A stretch of 64,000 nt of DNA. Origin: Cryobacterium levicorallinum (GTDB taxonomy: Bacteria > Actinomycetota > Actinomycetes > Actinomycetales > Microbacteriaceae). Below are positions 1 through 7,252 of this stretch, one piece after another; position 1 is the first letter of the stretch; every line of letters begins with the position of its first letter. The translations under genes and the position numbers were made by a program. The notes under the pieces are model-generated. The model was given only the letters and a program-made list of their open reading frames with translations, was not told the DNA's origin and made no database searches. The stretch covers positions 308,297-372,296 of the forward strand of contig NZ_SOFE01000023.1 in NCBI RefSeq assembly GCF_004402405.1. The letters are read 5' to 3'.

Positions 1-1
1 G

Positions 2-286
2 TACGTGTTCGACAAGGACGTCGCCGACTCCGGTGAGAGTACCTGCGAGGGTGACTGTCTCGTTAAGTGGCCGCCGGTCGTCGCGGAATCGGACACCCCG
101 ACGGTCGACGGAGTCACCGGTACCGTTGGCGTGATCACCCGAACGGATGGCACCAAGCAGGTCACCCTGAACGGTCTCCCTCTTTACTACTGGGCTGGCG
201 ATGCGGCGGCCGGTGACACCACCGGTCAGGCTGTCGGCGACGTCTGGTGGGTGGTGGCACCCAGCGGCGACAAGATCGCCGGCTAG
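2..286 (+). CDS. Secreted repeat / Lipoprotein_15-type protein, 5' partial
   Basis: This is the C-terminal part of a small exported protein whose start lies outside the window; the frame is open to base 2. The visible residues read YVFDKD, then STCEGDC and LVKWPP, and later LNGLPLYYWAGD with a closing VGDVWWVVAP. This pattern is typical of the 'secreted repeat of unknown function' family (COG4315-like), in which two such units follow a signal or lipobox peptide. The cysteine pair in STCEGDC could form a disulfide outside the membrane. The cellular role of the family is not known. The internal GTG at base 5 is not the real start. A perfect hairpin follows the stop. Confidence 0.75.
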   Translation, partial: YVFDKDVADSGESTCEGDCLVKWPPVVAESDTPTVDGVTGTVGVITRTDGTKQVTLNGLPLYYWAGDAAAGDTTGQAVGDVWWVVAPSGDKIAG

Positions 287-300
287 ACGGAACGCACAAC

Positions 301-340
301 CACCGTACCCATCGGCACCTCGAAGCCGATGGGTACGGTG
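301..340 (+). terminator. Hairpin terminator after the secreted repeat gene
   Basis: A perfect 16-bp stem (301-316 paired with 325-340) with an 8-nt loop begins 14 bases after the stop codon. There is no T-tract, as is common in high-GC actinobacteria. It separates the upstream gene from the polymerase gene. Confidence 0.7.
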
Positions 341-397
341 CCGTTCTGCCCGGCGCCGCGAACAGGTCAGCCACGCTGAATCGGGCAGAATAGACGG

Positions 398-2263
398 GTG
401 TATGTACTGGTGCGGCAGGCGGGCGGTGGCGACCTGGTCGTCGAACCCCGCGATGAGGCCGGAGCTTCGCTGCAACCGCCGCGCCGACTGAGTCTGGACG
501 AATTTCGAACGTTTGTGGCCGCCAGGGAATCCTGGGCCCTTGAAGGCCGCCCGCGCTGGGTCTGGGACGACACCGGCCACACCTATCCGCTGCTGCTCAG
601 TGCCGGAATCCGGGTGGAGCGCTGCCACGATCTGCGCCTGTGCCACGTGATCCTCAAGAATTCAGCCCTGACCCAGTTGAGCGAACTGGCCCTCGCCGCG
701 CCGGATCGCTGGGATGCAGCGAGCGCGGTGACAGCCGACCAGATCGAGCTCCGGGCGACCCTGTTCGAGTTTGATGTCGACGATGACCATGGCGGTGACG
801 ATCTAGCCGACCACGCCGCTGACGGCACCGGCGACTCTGGTGCCACCGAACCTGGCCCCGATTCTCGCGCCCCCGAATCGACGTCCGGGCGTGAGTTCCG
901 CCGTCAACTCGACGCCGTGGCATCCGCTGCCGAACCGGGCCGGTTGCGCCTGCTGCTCGCTGCGGAATCGGCGGGCGCGCTCGTGGCCGCCGAAATGCGC
1001 TTCGCTGGGCTTCCGTGGCGCACCGACGTGCACAATCATCTGCTGACGCGGGAGCTGGGACCCCGCGCCCTGCCGGGTGTGCGACCGGACCGTCTTGAAC
1101 TGCTCGCCCAGCGGATCCGGCTGGAACTGGATGATGATGCCCTCAACCCGGACTCGCCGCAGGAACTGTTCAAGGCCCTGCAACGCGCGGGACTGGCCGT
1201 GACCTCGACCAGGGGCTGGGAGTTGAAGAAGCTCGAGCATCCGGTGATTGAGCCCCTGTTGCAGTACAAGAAGCTTTCCCGGTTGCTCAGCGCCAACGGC
1301 TGGACCTGGATGGAGTCCTGGGTCGTCAACGGTCGATTCCACCCCGACTACGTGCCGGGAGGCGTGGTGACCGGCCGCTGGGCGACGCGCGGCGGGGGAG
1401 CGTTGCAGCTGCCCAGACAGATTCGCGGCGCGGTGGTCGCCGATGACGGCTGGAAACTCGTCGTCGCCGATGCCGCCCAGTTGGAGCCGCGCATTCTCGC
1501 CGCGTTGGCCCAGGACGAGCGAATGGCTACGGCCGGGCGTGGAACCGACCTCTATGCCGGAATCGTTGCGAGCGGCGTCGTGGAGACGCGCGATCATGCC
1601 AAGGTCGCCATGCTCGGAGCTATGTATGGCGCCACGACCGGGGAGAGTGGTCGGCTGTTGCCGCGCCTGGCGCGTGCCTACCCTCGGGCGATCGCCCTGA
1701 CAGAGTTGGCTGCCCGGGCCGGCGAGCGAGGCGAAGTCGTCACCACCCGGCTGGGGCGGTCGTCGCCGGTACCCGGGCAGGGTTGGCATGAGGTGCAAGC
1801 TCAGGCGTACGATCTGGCGGCCACAGCGACCGATGAGCGCCGGGCCCGCAGCCAGGCGAGGGACTGGGGCCGCTTCACCCGAAACTTCATCGTTCAGGGC
1901 AGCGCCGCGGAATGGGCGCTGTGCTGGATGGCCGAGATTCGCCGAGAACTTGCCGCCCTCCCGGCCTCCGGTGCCGGTGCGACCAGCGCACTCAGACGAG
2001 CGGATGCTGGGCCCGGCCTGGCTGCGTCGGCCGCGCGTCCCGCGGCACCAGGGCGGGCACGCGCGCCCTTCGATTACGCGCCGCACCTGGTGTTCTTTCT
2101 GCACGACGAGGTCATCGTGCACACGTTGGCAGCCCAGGCGGAGGTCGTGGCGAAGATCATCGTCACGGCCGCCGAAACCGCCGGTCGGCTTCTCTTCGGC
2201 GACTTTCCGGTCGATTTCATGCTCACGGTTGCGACCGTCGACAACTACGCCCAGGCCAAATAG
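398..2263 (+). CDS. Family A DNA polymerase, bifunctional 3'-5' exonuclease/polymerase type
   Basis: This 621-residue protein resembles the short actinobacterial DNA polymerase I relatives annotated as bifunctional 3'-5' exonuclease/DNA polymerase. Polymerase motif A is DAAQLEPRILA near residue 355 (Pol I has DYSQIELR). Motif B, the O helix, is RDHAKVAMLGAMYG near residue 400, with R, K and YG at the usual spacing. Motif C is HDEVIVH near residue 570. Leucine sits at the O-helix position where Pol I has Phe. The N-terminal 200 residues align in style with the exonuclease half of the family, but no clear DxE metal-binding motif is visible. No 5'-nuclease domain is present. GTG start at 398; the short gap to the upstream hairpin suggests its own promoter. 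A repair or lesion-tolerance role is inferred. Confidence 0.85.
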   Translation: MYVLVRQAGGGDLVVEPRDEAGASLQPPRRLSLDEFRTFVAARESWALEGRPRWVWDDTGHTYPLLLSAGIRVERCHDLRLCHVILKNSALTQLSELALAAPDRWDAASAVTADQIELRATLFEFDVDDDHGGDDLADHAADGTGDSGATEPGPDSRAPESTSGREFRRQLDAVASAAEPGRLRLLLAAESAGALVAAEMRFAGLPWRTDVHNHLLTRELGPRALPGVRPDRLELLAQRIRLELDDDALNPDSPQELFKALQRAGLAVTSTRGWELKKLEHPVIEPLLQYKKLSRLLSANGWTWMESWVVNGRFHPDYVPGGVVTGRWATRGGGALQLPRQIRGAVVADDGWKLVVADAAQLEPRILAALAQDERMATAGRGTDLYAGIVASGVVETRDHAKVAMLGAMYGATTGESGRLLPRLARAYPRAIALTELAARAGERGEVVTTRLGRSSPVPGQGWHEVQAQAYDLAATATDERRARSQARDWGRFTRNFIVQGSAAEWALCWMAEIRRELAALPASGAGATSALRRADAGPGLAASAARPAAPGRARAPFDYAPHLVFFLHDEVIVHTLAAQAEVVAKIIVTAAETAGRLLFGDFPVDFMLTVATVDNYAQAK

Positions 2264-2402
2264 GGCGAGACCACCAGCGCACCGACGTGACCAGGCCCAC
2301 GGGACGCGCCCATCCCGTCGGTCGAAATCTCAACAGGCTGGGTCCAAGCCCGGCATACGAGGCTAAGTCGATCAACGCAACCGATCTGCAGGGGAGGCAC
2401 GC

Positions 2403-2450
2403 AAAAGGGCGGGCCCCGCGGGCTGTGTGCACGTGGGGTCCGCCTGGTTT
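2403..2450. terminator. Hairpin terminator after the polymerase gene
   Basis: An 11-bp stem (2407-2417 with 2435-2445, two G-U pairs when read rightward) is flanked by AAAA on the left and GGTTT on the right, so it can act rightward. Read leftward it ends in TTTT, but the two wobble pairs become A-C mismatches. Confidence 0.5.
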
Positions 2451-2703
2451 CCTGCGAGGAAATTCTTGGTGGGAGCTAGCCGGGAGGTGAGTCCTGCGGC
2501 CTAGGCGCCCTTGCGGATGGTGACGGCGGCGCCGTCGGTGAAGAAATTGCGGAAGTGATGGAGACGGCAAAAGGAGTCGTACGAACATTCTTGAAGGACA
2601 TGGTTCACATTTCGTGTCGTGCACAGGTTCGGCCCGAGTTCGGGCACGCGGCCCAAGGCGGATCTGCCACTCGCGATCATCAGGTCGTAATGCCCGCACA
2701 CGC

Positions 2704-2733
2704 TTGTCAATCCATAGCTCCCTGGGGCATAAT
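2704..2733 (+). promoter_or_regulatory. Candidate sigma-A promoter for the DUF3145 gene
   Basis: TTGTCA (2704-2709) and CATAAT (2728-2733) are separated by 18 bases. The predicted transcript would carry a leader of about 140 bases before the DUF3145 start. Confidence 0.45.
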
Positions 2734-2880
2734 GGCGCTATCGACTGCACGGGATCTCCATAGGGGTGAACGCGACTGCCGCACAATTTCACATCCACCA
2801 TCGTGCTCACAGCTTCAGGTTGGGAGTCCGGTCGTTCCGAGGTCGTTGGGGAAGACGCACCTACAGAACGGAGAAACGCG

Positions 2881-3402
2881 ATGGACGCAAAACAGAACCG
2901 TCGGGCGCCGATCGCGCGGGGGGTGCTTTTTGTGCACTCTTCTCCGCGCGCCTTGTGTCCGCACGTCGAGTGGGCCGCTGGGCGTGCGCTCGGCGAGGCG
3001 GTGAACTTCGAATGGTCTGAGCAGCCCGCGCTGCCCGGATCCCAGCGGGCTGAATATTACTGGCAGGGCGCCCCAGGCACCGGCGCTGTTCTCGCTTCTA
3101 GCCTGAGAGGCTGGGAGCACCTGCGCTTCGAAGTGACCGAAGATGCCGGGCGGGGAACGGATGGCGGCCGTTGGCTGCACACACCGGGTCTGGGCATTTT
3201 TCATGCCCAGACGGACAGCGTGGGCAACATTGTCGTGCCGGAGGACCGCATCCGCTCTGCTATGGACAACGCCGGCGCCAATGCAATCGACCTGCACCGC
3301 GAGTTGCGGCTCGCCCTCGGGCAATCCTGGGACGACGAGTTGGAACCATTCCGGCAGGCGAGCGACCTGAACGCGGTGGTCTGGCTGCACCAGGTGGGTT
3401 GA
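2881..3402 (+). CDS. DUF3145 family protein
   Basis: This 173-residue soluble protein belongs to an actinobacterial family of unknown function. The start of the mature sequence, RGVLFVHSSPRALCPHVEW, is the family's conserved signature. No catalytic motif, signal peptide or membrane segment is seen. The start is the ATG at 2881, preceded by CGGAG; longer frames upstream have no support. In actinobacteria DUF3145 genes are often found next to fatty-acid synthesis genes, and here the gene converges on the fabF end of the fab operon. A link to lipid metabolism is therefore only contextual. Confidence 0.85.
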   Translation: MDAKQNRRAPIARGVLFVHSSPRALCPHVEWAAGRALGEAVNFEWSEQPALPGSQRAEYYWQGAPGTGAVLASSLRGWEHLRFEVTEDAGRGTDGGRWLHTPGLGIFHAQTDSVGNIVVPEDRIRSAMDNAGANAIDLHRELRLALGQSWDDELEPFRQASDLNAVVWLHQVG

Positions 3403-3507
3403 ACCGCCAGGCCGCGCAACGTGTGGTTCGCCGGTAGTGGCGCGGCCTGTCGACCGGTGACTTTACCCGGCGGCAAGATAACGAAGTCACCTGAACCGCC
3501 CGACAGA

Positions 3508-3537
3508 AATGACCCCGTCCAGCTGGACGGGGTCATT
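3508..3537. terminator. Bidirectional terminator between DUF3145 and fabF
   Basis: A perfect 13-bp stem (3508-3520 with 3525-3537) with the 4-base loop AGCT lies between two convergent genes. A second 9-bp stem (3409-3417 with 3440-3448) lies just after the DUF3145 stop. Confidence 0.8.
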
Positions 3538-3553
3538 CTCTATTCGCGCAAAA

Positions 3554-4789
3554 CTAGACCGAGCGGAACGCGACGACGGCGTTGTGACCGCCGAAGCCGA
3601 AGGAATTGCTCAGGGCGAGCAGGTCTCCGGCCGGCAGTGCGCGCGGCGTCGTCACTACGTCGAGGGGAATTTCCGGGTCCTGCGACGTGAGGTTGATCGT
3701 TGGTGGCGCGGTGCGCTCAGCGAGGGCCTTGACCGTGAAGAACGCCTCGAGGGCGCCGGCACCACCAAGCAGATGACCGGTCGACGCCTTGGTGGCCGAC
3801 ACCGGGATGCCGTCGAGCAGATCTCCGAAGACGCGCTTGAGGGCGTTGTATTCGGCAATGTCGCCGACCGGGGTACTGGTGGCGTGGGCGTTGATGTGCG
3901 AGACGTCGGCGAGCGAGGCGCCGGCGTTCTGAACGGTCGACACCATCGCACGGGCGGCTGCGGTCCCCTCGGGGTCCGGCGCCGTCACGTGGTAAGCATC
4001 GCTGTTGACTACGCCACCGACCAGTTCGGCGTAGATGTGTGCGCCACGTGCCTTGGCGTGCTCTTCGGTTTCGATGACGAGTGCGGCAGCGCCCTCACCG
4101 AGCACGAATCCGTCGCGGGTGACGTCGTAGGGGCGGCTCGCGGTTGCCGGGTCGTCATTGCGCGTCGACAGGGCGTGCATCGCCGCGAAGGATGCGATGG
4201 GCAGCGGGTGGATCGCGGCCTCAGAGCCGCCGGCGATGACGATGTCGGCCAATCCAGCCTGCAGACGGTTGTAGGCGTTGACCAAAGCCTCGGTACTGGA
4301 GGCACAGGCGGAGACCACGGTGGTGATGCCGGCCCGGGCGTGCAGGTCCATTCCGATGGCCGCTCCCGGGCCGTTCGGCATGAGCATCGGCACGGTCATC
4401 GGCAGCACGCGACGGGGGCCGCGTTCGCGCAGGGTGTCCCAGGCGTCGAGCAGAGTCCAGACTCCACCGATTCCGGTGGCCCAGTCCACGGCCAGGCGTT
4501 CCGGCTCCACCTCGGGGGCGCCGGCATCCGCCCAGGCTTCGCGCCCGGCGATGAGGGCGAACTGGCTGGACGGGTCAAGGCGTTTGACCTCAAAGCGCTG
4601 CAGCACATCCGCGGTCTTCACGCGGGCCTGTGCGGCAAAAGTTACGGGGATCGCCGTTTCGGCGACCCAGGCTTGTTCGAGGGTGGTAGCGCCCGATTCG
4701 CCGGCCAGAAGGGCCGTCCAGGTGTCGACCGCCGTGCCGCCCAGCGGCGTAGTGGCACCGATTCCGGTGATAACGATTTTCTTGGTCAT
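3554..4789 (-). CDS. fabF: 3-oxoacyl-[acyl-carrier-protein] synthase II
   Basis: The enzyme condenses malonyl-ACP with acyl-ACP in each elongation round of type II fatty-acid synthesis in the cytoplasm. The 411-residue length is normal. The Cys-His-His triad is visible: C162 in SACASS, H302 in NAHATSTPVGD and H339 in STGHLLGGAG, with the supporting lysine K334. The glycine-rich end SFGFGGHNAVV is present. The ATG at 4789 is preceded by GGAGAG. It is the last gene of fabD-fabH-acpP-fabF and is separated from acpP by a strong hairpin (4853-4879), which probably reduces its expression relative to the carrier protein. Confidence 0.97.
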   Translation of the reverse strand: MTKKIVITGIGATTPLGGTAVDTWTALLAGESGATTLEQAWVAETAIPVTFAAQARVKTADVLQRFEVKRLDPSSQFALIAGREAWADAGAPEVEPERLAVDWATGIGGVWTLLDAWDTLRERGPRRVLPMTVPMLMPNGPGAAIGMDLHARAGITTVVSACASSTEALVNAYNRLQAGLADIVIAGGSEAAIHPLPIASFAAMHALSTRNDDPATASRPYDVTRDGFVLGEGAAALVIETEEHAKARGAHIYAELVGGVVNSDAYHVTAPDPEGTAAARAMVSTVQNAGASLADVSHINAHATSTPVGDIAEYNALKRVFGDLLDGIPVSATKASTGHLLGGAGALEAFFTVKALAERTAPPTINLTSQDPEIPLDVVTTPRALPAGDLLALSNSFGFGGHNAVVAFRSV

Positions 4790-4852
4790 AAGTCAACTCT
4801 CCATGGAACGACAAACGTGTGGGCCGGCGCGATCTGCCACCAGCCCAATGAA

Positions 4853-4879
4853 CAGGTCGGCCGATTTCCGGCCGACCTG
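4853..4879 (-). terminator. Intra-operon hairpin between acpP and fabF
   Basis: A perfect 11-bp stem (4853-4863 with 4869-4879) with a 5-base loop lies in the 104-base acpP-fabF gap. It could attenuate read-through or protect the 3' end of acpP mRNA, giving more ACP than FabF. Confidence 0.55.
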
Positions 4880-4893
4880 GTTCAGGATCGGGC

Positions 4894-5142
4894 CTAGTCC
4901 TGTGCCTTCACGATGAACTCAACGGCGTCGCCGACGGTCTTGAGGTTCTTGACCTCTTCATCGGGGATCTTCACGTCGAACTTCTCTTCTGCGTTGACGA
5001 CAATGGTCATCATCGAGATGGAGTCGATGTCGAGGTCATCGGTGAACGACTTGCCGAGCTCAACCGTGTCGGTTGCAATTCCGGTCTCGTCGTTGATGAG
5101 CTCGGCCAGGCCGGTCAGAACTTCTTCGGTGGACAGTGCCAT
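4894..5142 (-). CDS. acpP: Acyl carrier protein
   Basis: This 82-residue acidic protein carries the growing acyl chain as a thioester on phosphopantetheine. The attachment serine is S41 in DLDIDSISMM; most bacteria have DSLD at this place and the DSIS form is seen in actinobacteria. The rest, including IPDEEVKNLKTVGDAVEFI, is canonical helix III and IV. A strong AAGGAG site precedes the ATG at 5142. It lies between fabH and fabF, and short hairpins on both sides fit the high, separately tuned expression usual for ACP. Confidence 0.97.
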   Translation of the reverse strand: MALSTEEVLTGLAELINDETGIATDTVELGKSFTDDLDIDSISMMTIVVNAEEKFDVKIPDEEVKNLKTVGDAVEFIVKAQD

Positions 5143-5162
5143 GTTTTTTCTCCTTGAGGGGT

Positions 5163-5180
5163 GTCTCGGTTGACCGAGAC
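5163..5180 (-). other. Small hairpin in the fabH-acpP gap
   Basis: GTCTCGG and its complement pair around the loop TTGA (5163-5169 with 5174-5180), just upstream of the acpP ribosome-binding site. The stem is short, so a processing or stability role is only a suggestion. Confidence 0.35.
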
Positions 5181-5201
5181 CTAGTTTAGGGGGTGGGTTG
5201 G

Positions 5202-6206
5202 TTAGGGCAGCACAACGACTTGCGCACCGAACACGAGTCCGGCACCAAAGCCGATCTGCAGAGCGAGGCCGCCGCTGAGCTCGGGGTGTTCCTCGAGCAG
5301 ACGGTGCGTGGCGAGCGGAATCGAAGCGGATGACGTGTTGCCCGTGTTAGCGACATCACGCGCGATGACCACGGACTCAGGCAGCTTGAGCTGCTTGGCG
5401 AACTCGTCGATGATGCGCATGTTGGCCTGGTGGGGAATGAACGCGGCAAGGTCGGCGCTCTCGATTCCGGCTACTTCGAGGGCTTTCTTGGCCACCTTGG
5501 CCATGTCCCAGACGGCCCAACGAAAGACGGTTTGCCCTTGCTGACGCAGGGTTGGCCAGTCGGCCTCGCCGCGACGGTACTCCTGAAGGGTGTGATTCAT
5601 GTGAATCGCGTCTGCTTTGGATCCGTCGGAGCCCCACACCGTGGTGGAGATACCCGGGTAGTCGCTCGGGCCGATCACGATAGCGCCGGCACCGTCGCCG
5701 AGCAGGAACGAAATGCTGCGGTCGGTCGGGTCAACGAGTTCGGAGAGCTTCTCGGCACCGATAACGAGTGCATAGTGCGCGGCCCCGGTGCGAATCAGCG
5801 CATCGGCCTGGGCGACGGCGTAGGCATAACCGGCGCAGGCCGCGTTGATGTCGTAAGCGGCGGCCGGGTTGGTGCCGACCCGATCGGCGACGACGGCAGC
5901 GATCGACGGGGTCTGGCGGCTGTTGCTGATGGTCGCGACGATCACGGCGTCGATGAGGGCTGGGTCGATGCCGCTTCTCTCGATGGCCTCGCGGGCGGCA
6001 TCCGTTGCCAGATCGACGGCATCGATGTCCTGGCCGGCCCGAGCACGCGTGATGATGCCGGTGCGCTGCTGAATCCACTCGTCAGACGAATCGATCGCTT
6101 CGACCAGGTCGTCGTTGGGCACGAGGTGTTCGCCGCGGGCGGCGCCGACGGACAGAATGCGGGTGTACTGCGGTCCGTGGGACTGCTGGAGTGTGGGCTT
6201 TGGCAT
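5202..6206 (-). CDS. fabH: 3-oxoacyl-[acyl-carrier-protein] synthase III
   Basis: FabH starts fatty-acid synthesis by condensing acetyl-CoA or a branched acyl-CoA primer with malonyl-ACP. The triad is visible as C124 (NAACAGYAYA), H259 (IPHQANMRI) and N290 (NTGNTS). I chose the ATG at 6206 (MPKPTLQQ), which has GAGAGA just upstream and gives 334 residues, the family length. The alternative ATG at 6218 lacks a ribosome-binding site, and the open frame further upstream overlaps fabD. Branched-chain primers are likely, as Microbacteriaceae membranes are rich in iso/anteiso acids, but specificity cannot be read from the sequence. Confidence 0.96.
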   Translation of the reverse strand: MPKPTLQQSHGPQYTRILSVGAARGEHLVPNDDLVEAIDSSDEWIQQRTGIITRARAGQDIDAVDLATDAAREAIERSGIDPALIDAVIVATISNSRQTPSIAAVVADRVGTNPAAAYDINAACAGYAYAVAQADALIRTGAAHYALVIGAEKLSELVDPTDRSISFLLGDGAGAIVIGPSDYPGISTTVWGSDGSKADAIHMNHTLQEYRRGEADWPTLRQQGQTVFRWAVWDMAKVAKKALEVAGIESADLAAFIPHQANMRIIDEFAKQLKLPESVVIARDVANTGNTSSASIPLATHRLLEEHPELSGGLALQIGFGAGLVFGAQVVVLP

Positions 6207-6223
6207 TGTCTCTCTCATAACAT

Positions 6224-7144
6224 TCAGGACTGCTGGTCGATCATGGCCCAGGCCGCGGGCAGGTCGTCCGGGGTCTTGATGGCGACACTCGGGACGCCTT
6301 TCAGGCCGCGTTTGGCGAGACCGACGAGGGCGCCGGCGGGTGCGAGCTCGATGATTCCGGTGACTCCCGCCGCAGCGAAAGTCTCCATGCACTTGTCCCA
6401 CCGTACCGGCGAGGACACTTGACCGACGAGTAGCTTCACAAAACGGATGCCCTCACTCACCCGGTCGCCGTCGCGGTTGGTCCAGATCGGGAGGGTCGGA
6501 TTGGCGGGGCTGAGCGAGTCGGCGACTACGGTCATCCGCTCGACGGCCGGTTGCATATAGCGAGTGTGGAATGCACCGGCGACCTGAAGCGGGATGACCC
6601 TGGCGCGGTGCGGGGGAGTCTCGGCGAGGGCGTCGAGGGCGTCGAGGGCACCGGCGACGACGATTTGGCCGCTGCCGTTGAAGTTGGCCGGTTCCAGACC
6701 GAGCTCGGCGACCCGGGCCAGCAGCTCGGTTTCGTCGGCCCCGATGACGGCGCTCATGCCCGTGGGTACCAGCGAGGAAGCCGCCTGCATGGCCAGGCCG
6801 CGTTCCCGGACAAAGTGCACCGCCTCGGCGTTGCTGAGGATGCCGGCGCCGGCAGCCGCGGTGAGTTCGCCGACCGAGTGTCCGGCGATACCGGCAATGC
6901 GGTCGCGGCGTCCATCCGTGAGCAGGGCCTCGAGGGTAAGGATGCCGGCGGCGACGATTAGGGGCTGGGCGATCGCAGTGTCGCGGATCGTGTCGGCGTC
7001 GCTGAGGGTGCCGTGGGCGACGAGGTCGAGTCCAGCGTCTTCGGAAATTTGGCGGAGGCCGGCACTGAAGGCCGGCATAGCTAGCCAGGGTTCGAGGAAT
7101 CCGGGGGTTTGGGAGCCCTGACCCGGGCAGACGACAACGATCAC
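6224..7144 (-). CDS. fabD: Malonyl-CoA:ACP S-malonyltransferase
   Basis: FabD loads malonyl groups from CoA to ACP. The serine-histidine pair is S90 in the GHSVGE nucleophile elbow and H193 in AGAFHTRY. R115 (RERGLAM), which binds the malonyl carboxylate, and Q9 in CPGQGSQ are also present. The protein has 306 residues and starts with GTG at 7144, about ten bases after GGAAGA. It is the first gene of the fab operon, 108 bases downstream of the regulator gene, and that gap carries a split palindrome. The stop lies 17 bases before the fabH start. Confidence 0.96.
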   Translation of the reverse strand: MIVVVCPGQGSQTPGFLEPWLAMPAFSAGLRQISEDAGLDLVAHGTLSDADTIRDTAIAQPLIVAAGILTLEALLTDGRRDRIAGIAGHSVGELTAAAGAGILSNAEAVHFVRERGLAMQAASSLVPTGMSAVIGADETELLARVAELGLEPANFNGSGQIVVAGALDALDALAETPPHRARVIPLQVAGAFHTRYMQPAVERMTVVADSLSPANPTLPIWTNRDGDRVSEGIRFVKLLVGQVSSPVRWDKCMETFAAAGVTGIIELAPAGALVGLAKRGLKGVPSVAIKTPDDLPAAWAMIDQQS

Positions 7145-7176
7145 TTAATTAGTCTTCCAATCTGGCAGCGCGAATG

Positions 7177-7193
7177 AGTGTGCAGATCACACT
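7177..7193. promoter_or_regulatory. Split palindrome upstream of fabD, possible operator
   Basis: AGTGTG and CACACT form perfect 6-base arms around a 5-base spacer, 33 bases before the fabD start. The position fits an operator for the fab operon. The neighbouring FasR-like protein is the obvious candidate binder, but this is inferred only from proximity. Confidence 0.4.
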
Positions 7194-7252
7194 AAGTATT
7201 CATGAAACCTTTGTTTACAGCAGCACAATTGGCCGGTGAGCTCGGGTGGCGG

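Larger units (their letters stand above)
2264..2880. other. Intergenic region, 617 bases
   Basis: It holds a GU-rich hairpin at 2403-2450, a plausible sigma-A promoter at 2704-2733, and the leader of the DUF3145 gene. A leftward open frame (2501-2710, 69 codons) ends HHFRNFFTDGAAVTIRKGA and its stop faces the hairpin. It looks like a C-terminal gene remnant, but I cannot assign it to a family and do not call it a gene. Confidence 0.5.

Noticed and set aside
803-2122. A 439-codon leftward frame opposite the DNA polymerase
   Set aside because: It is antisense to clear polymerase motifs and has no family resemblance.
3509-4897. A 462-codon rightward frame opposite fabF, rich in Gly, Asp and Val
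   Set aside because: It mirrors the codon pattern of fabF; the beta-ketoacyl synthase residues on the other strand are complete.
6207-6401. A longer N-terminus for FabH
   Set aside because: The extension is the shadow of fabD in another frame, is Arg-rich, and the ATG at 6206 has both the ribosome-binding site and the family's normal start.
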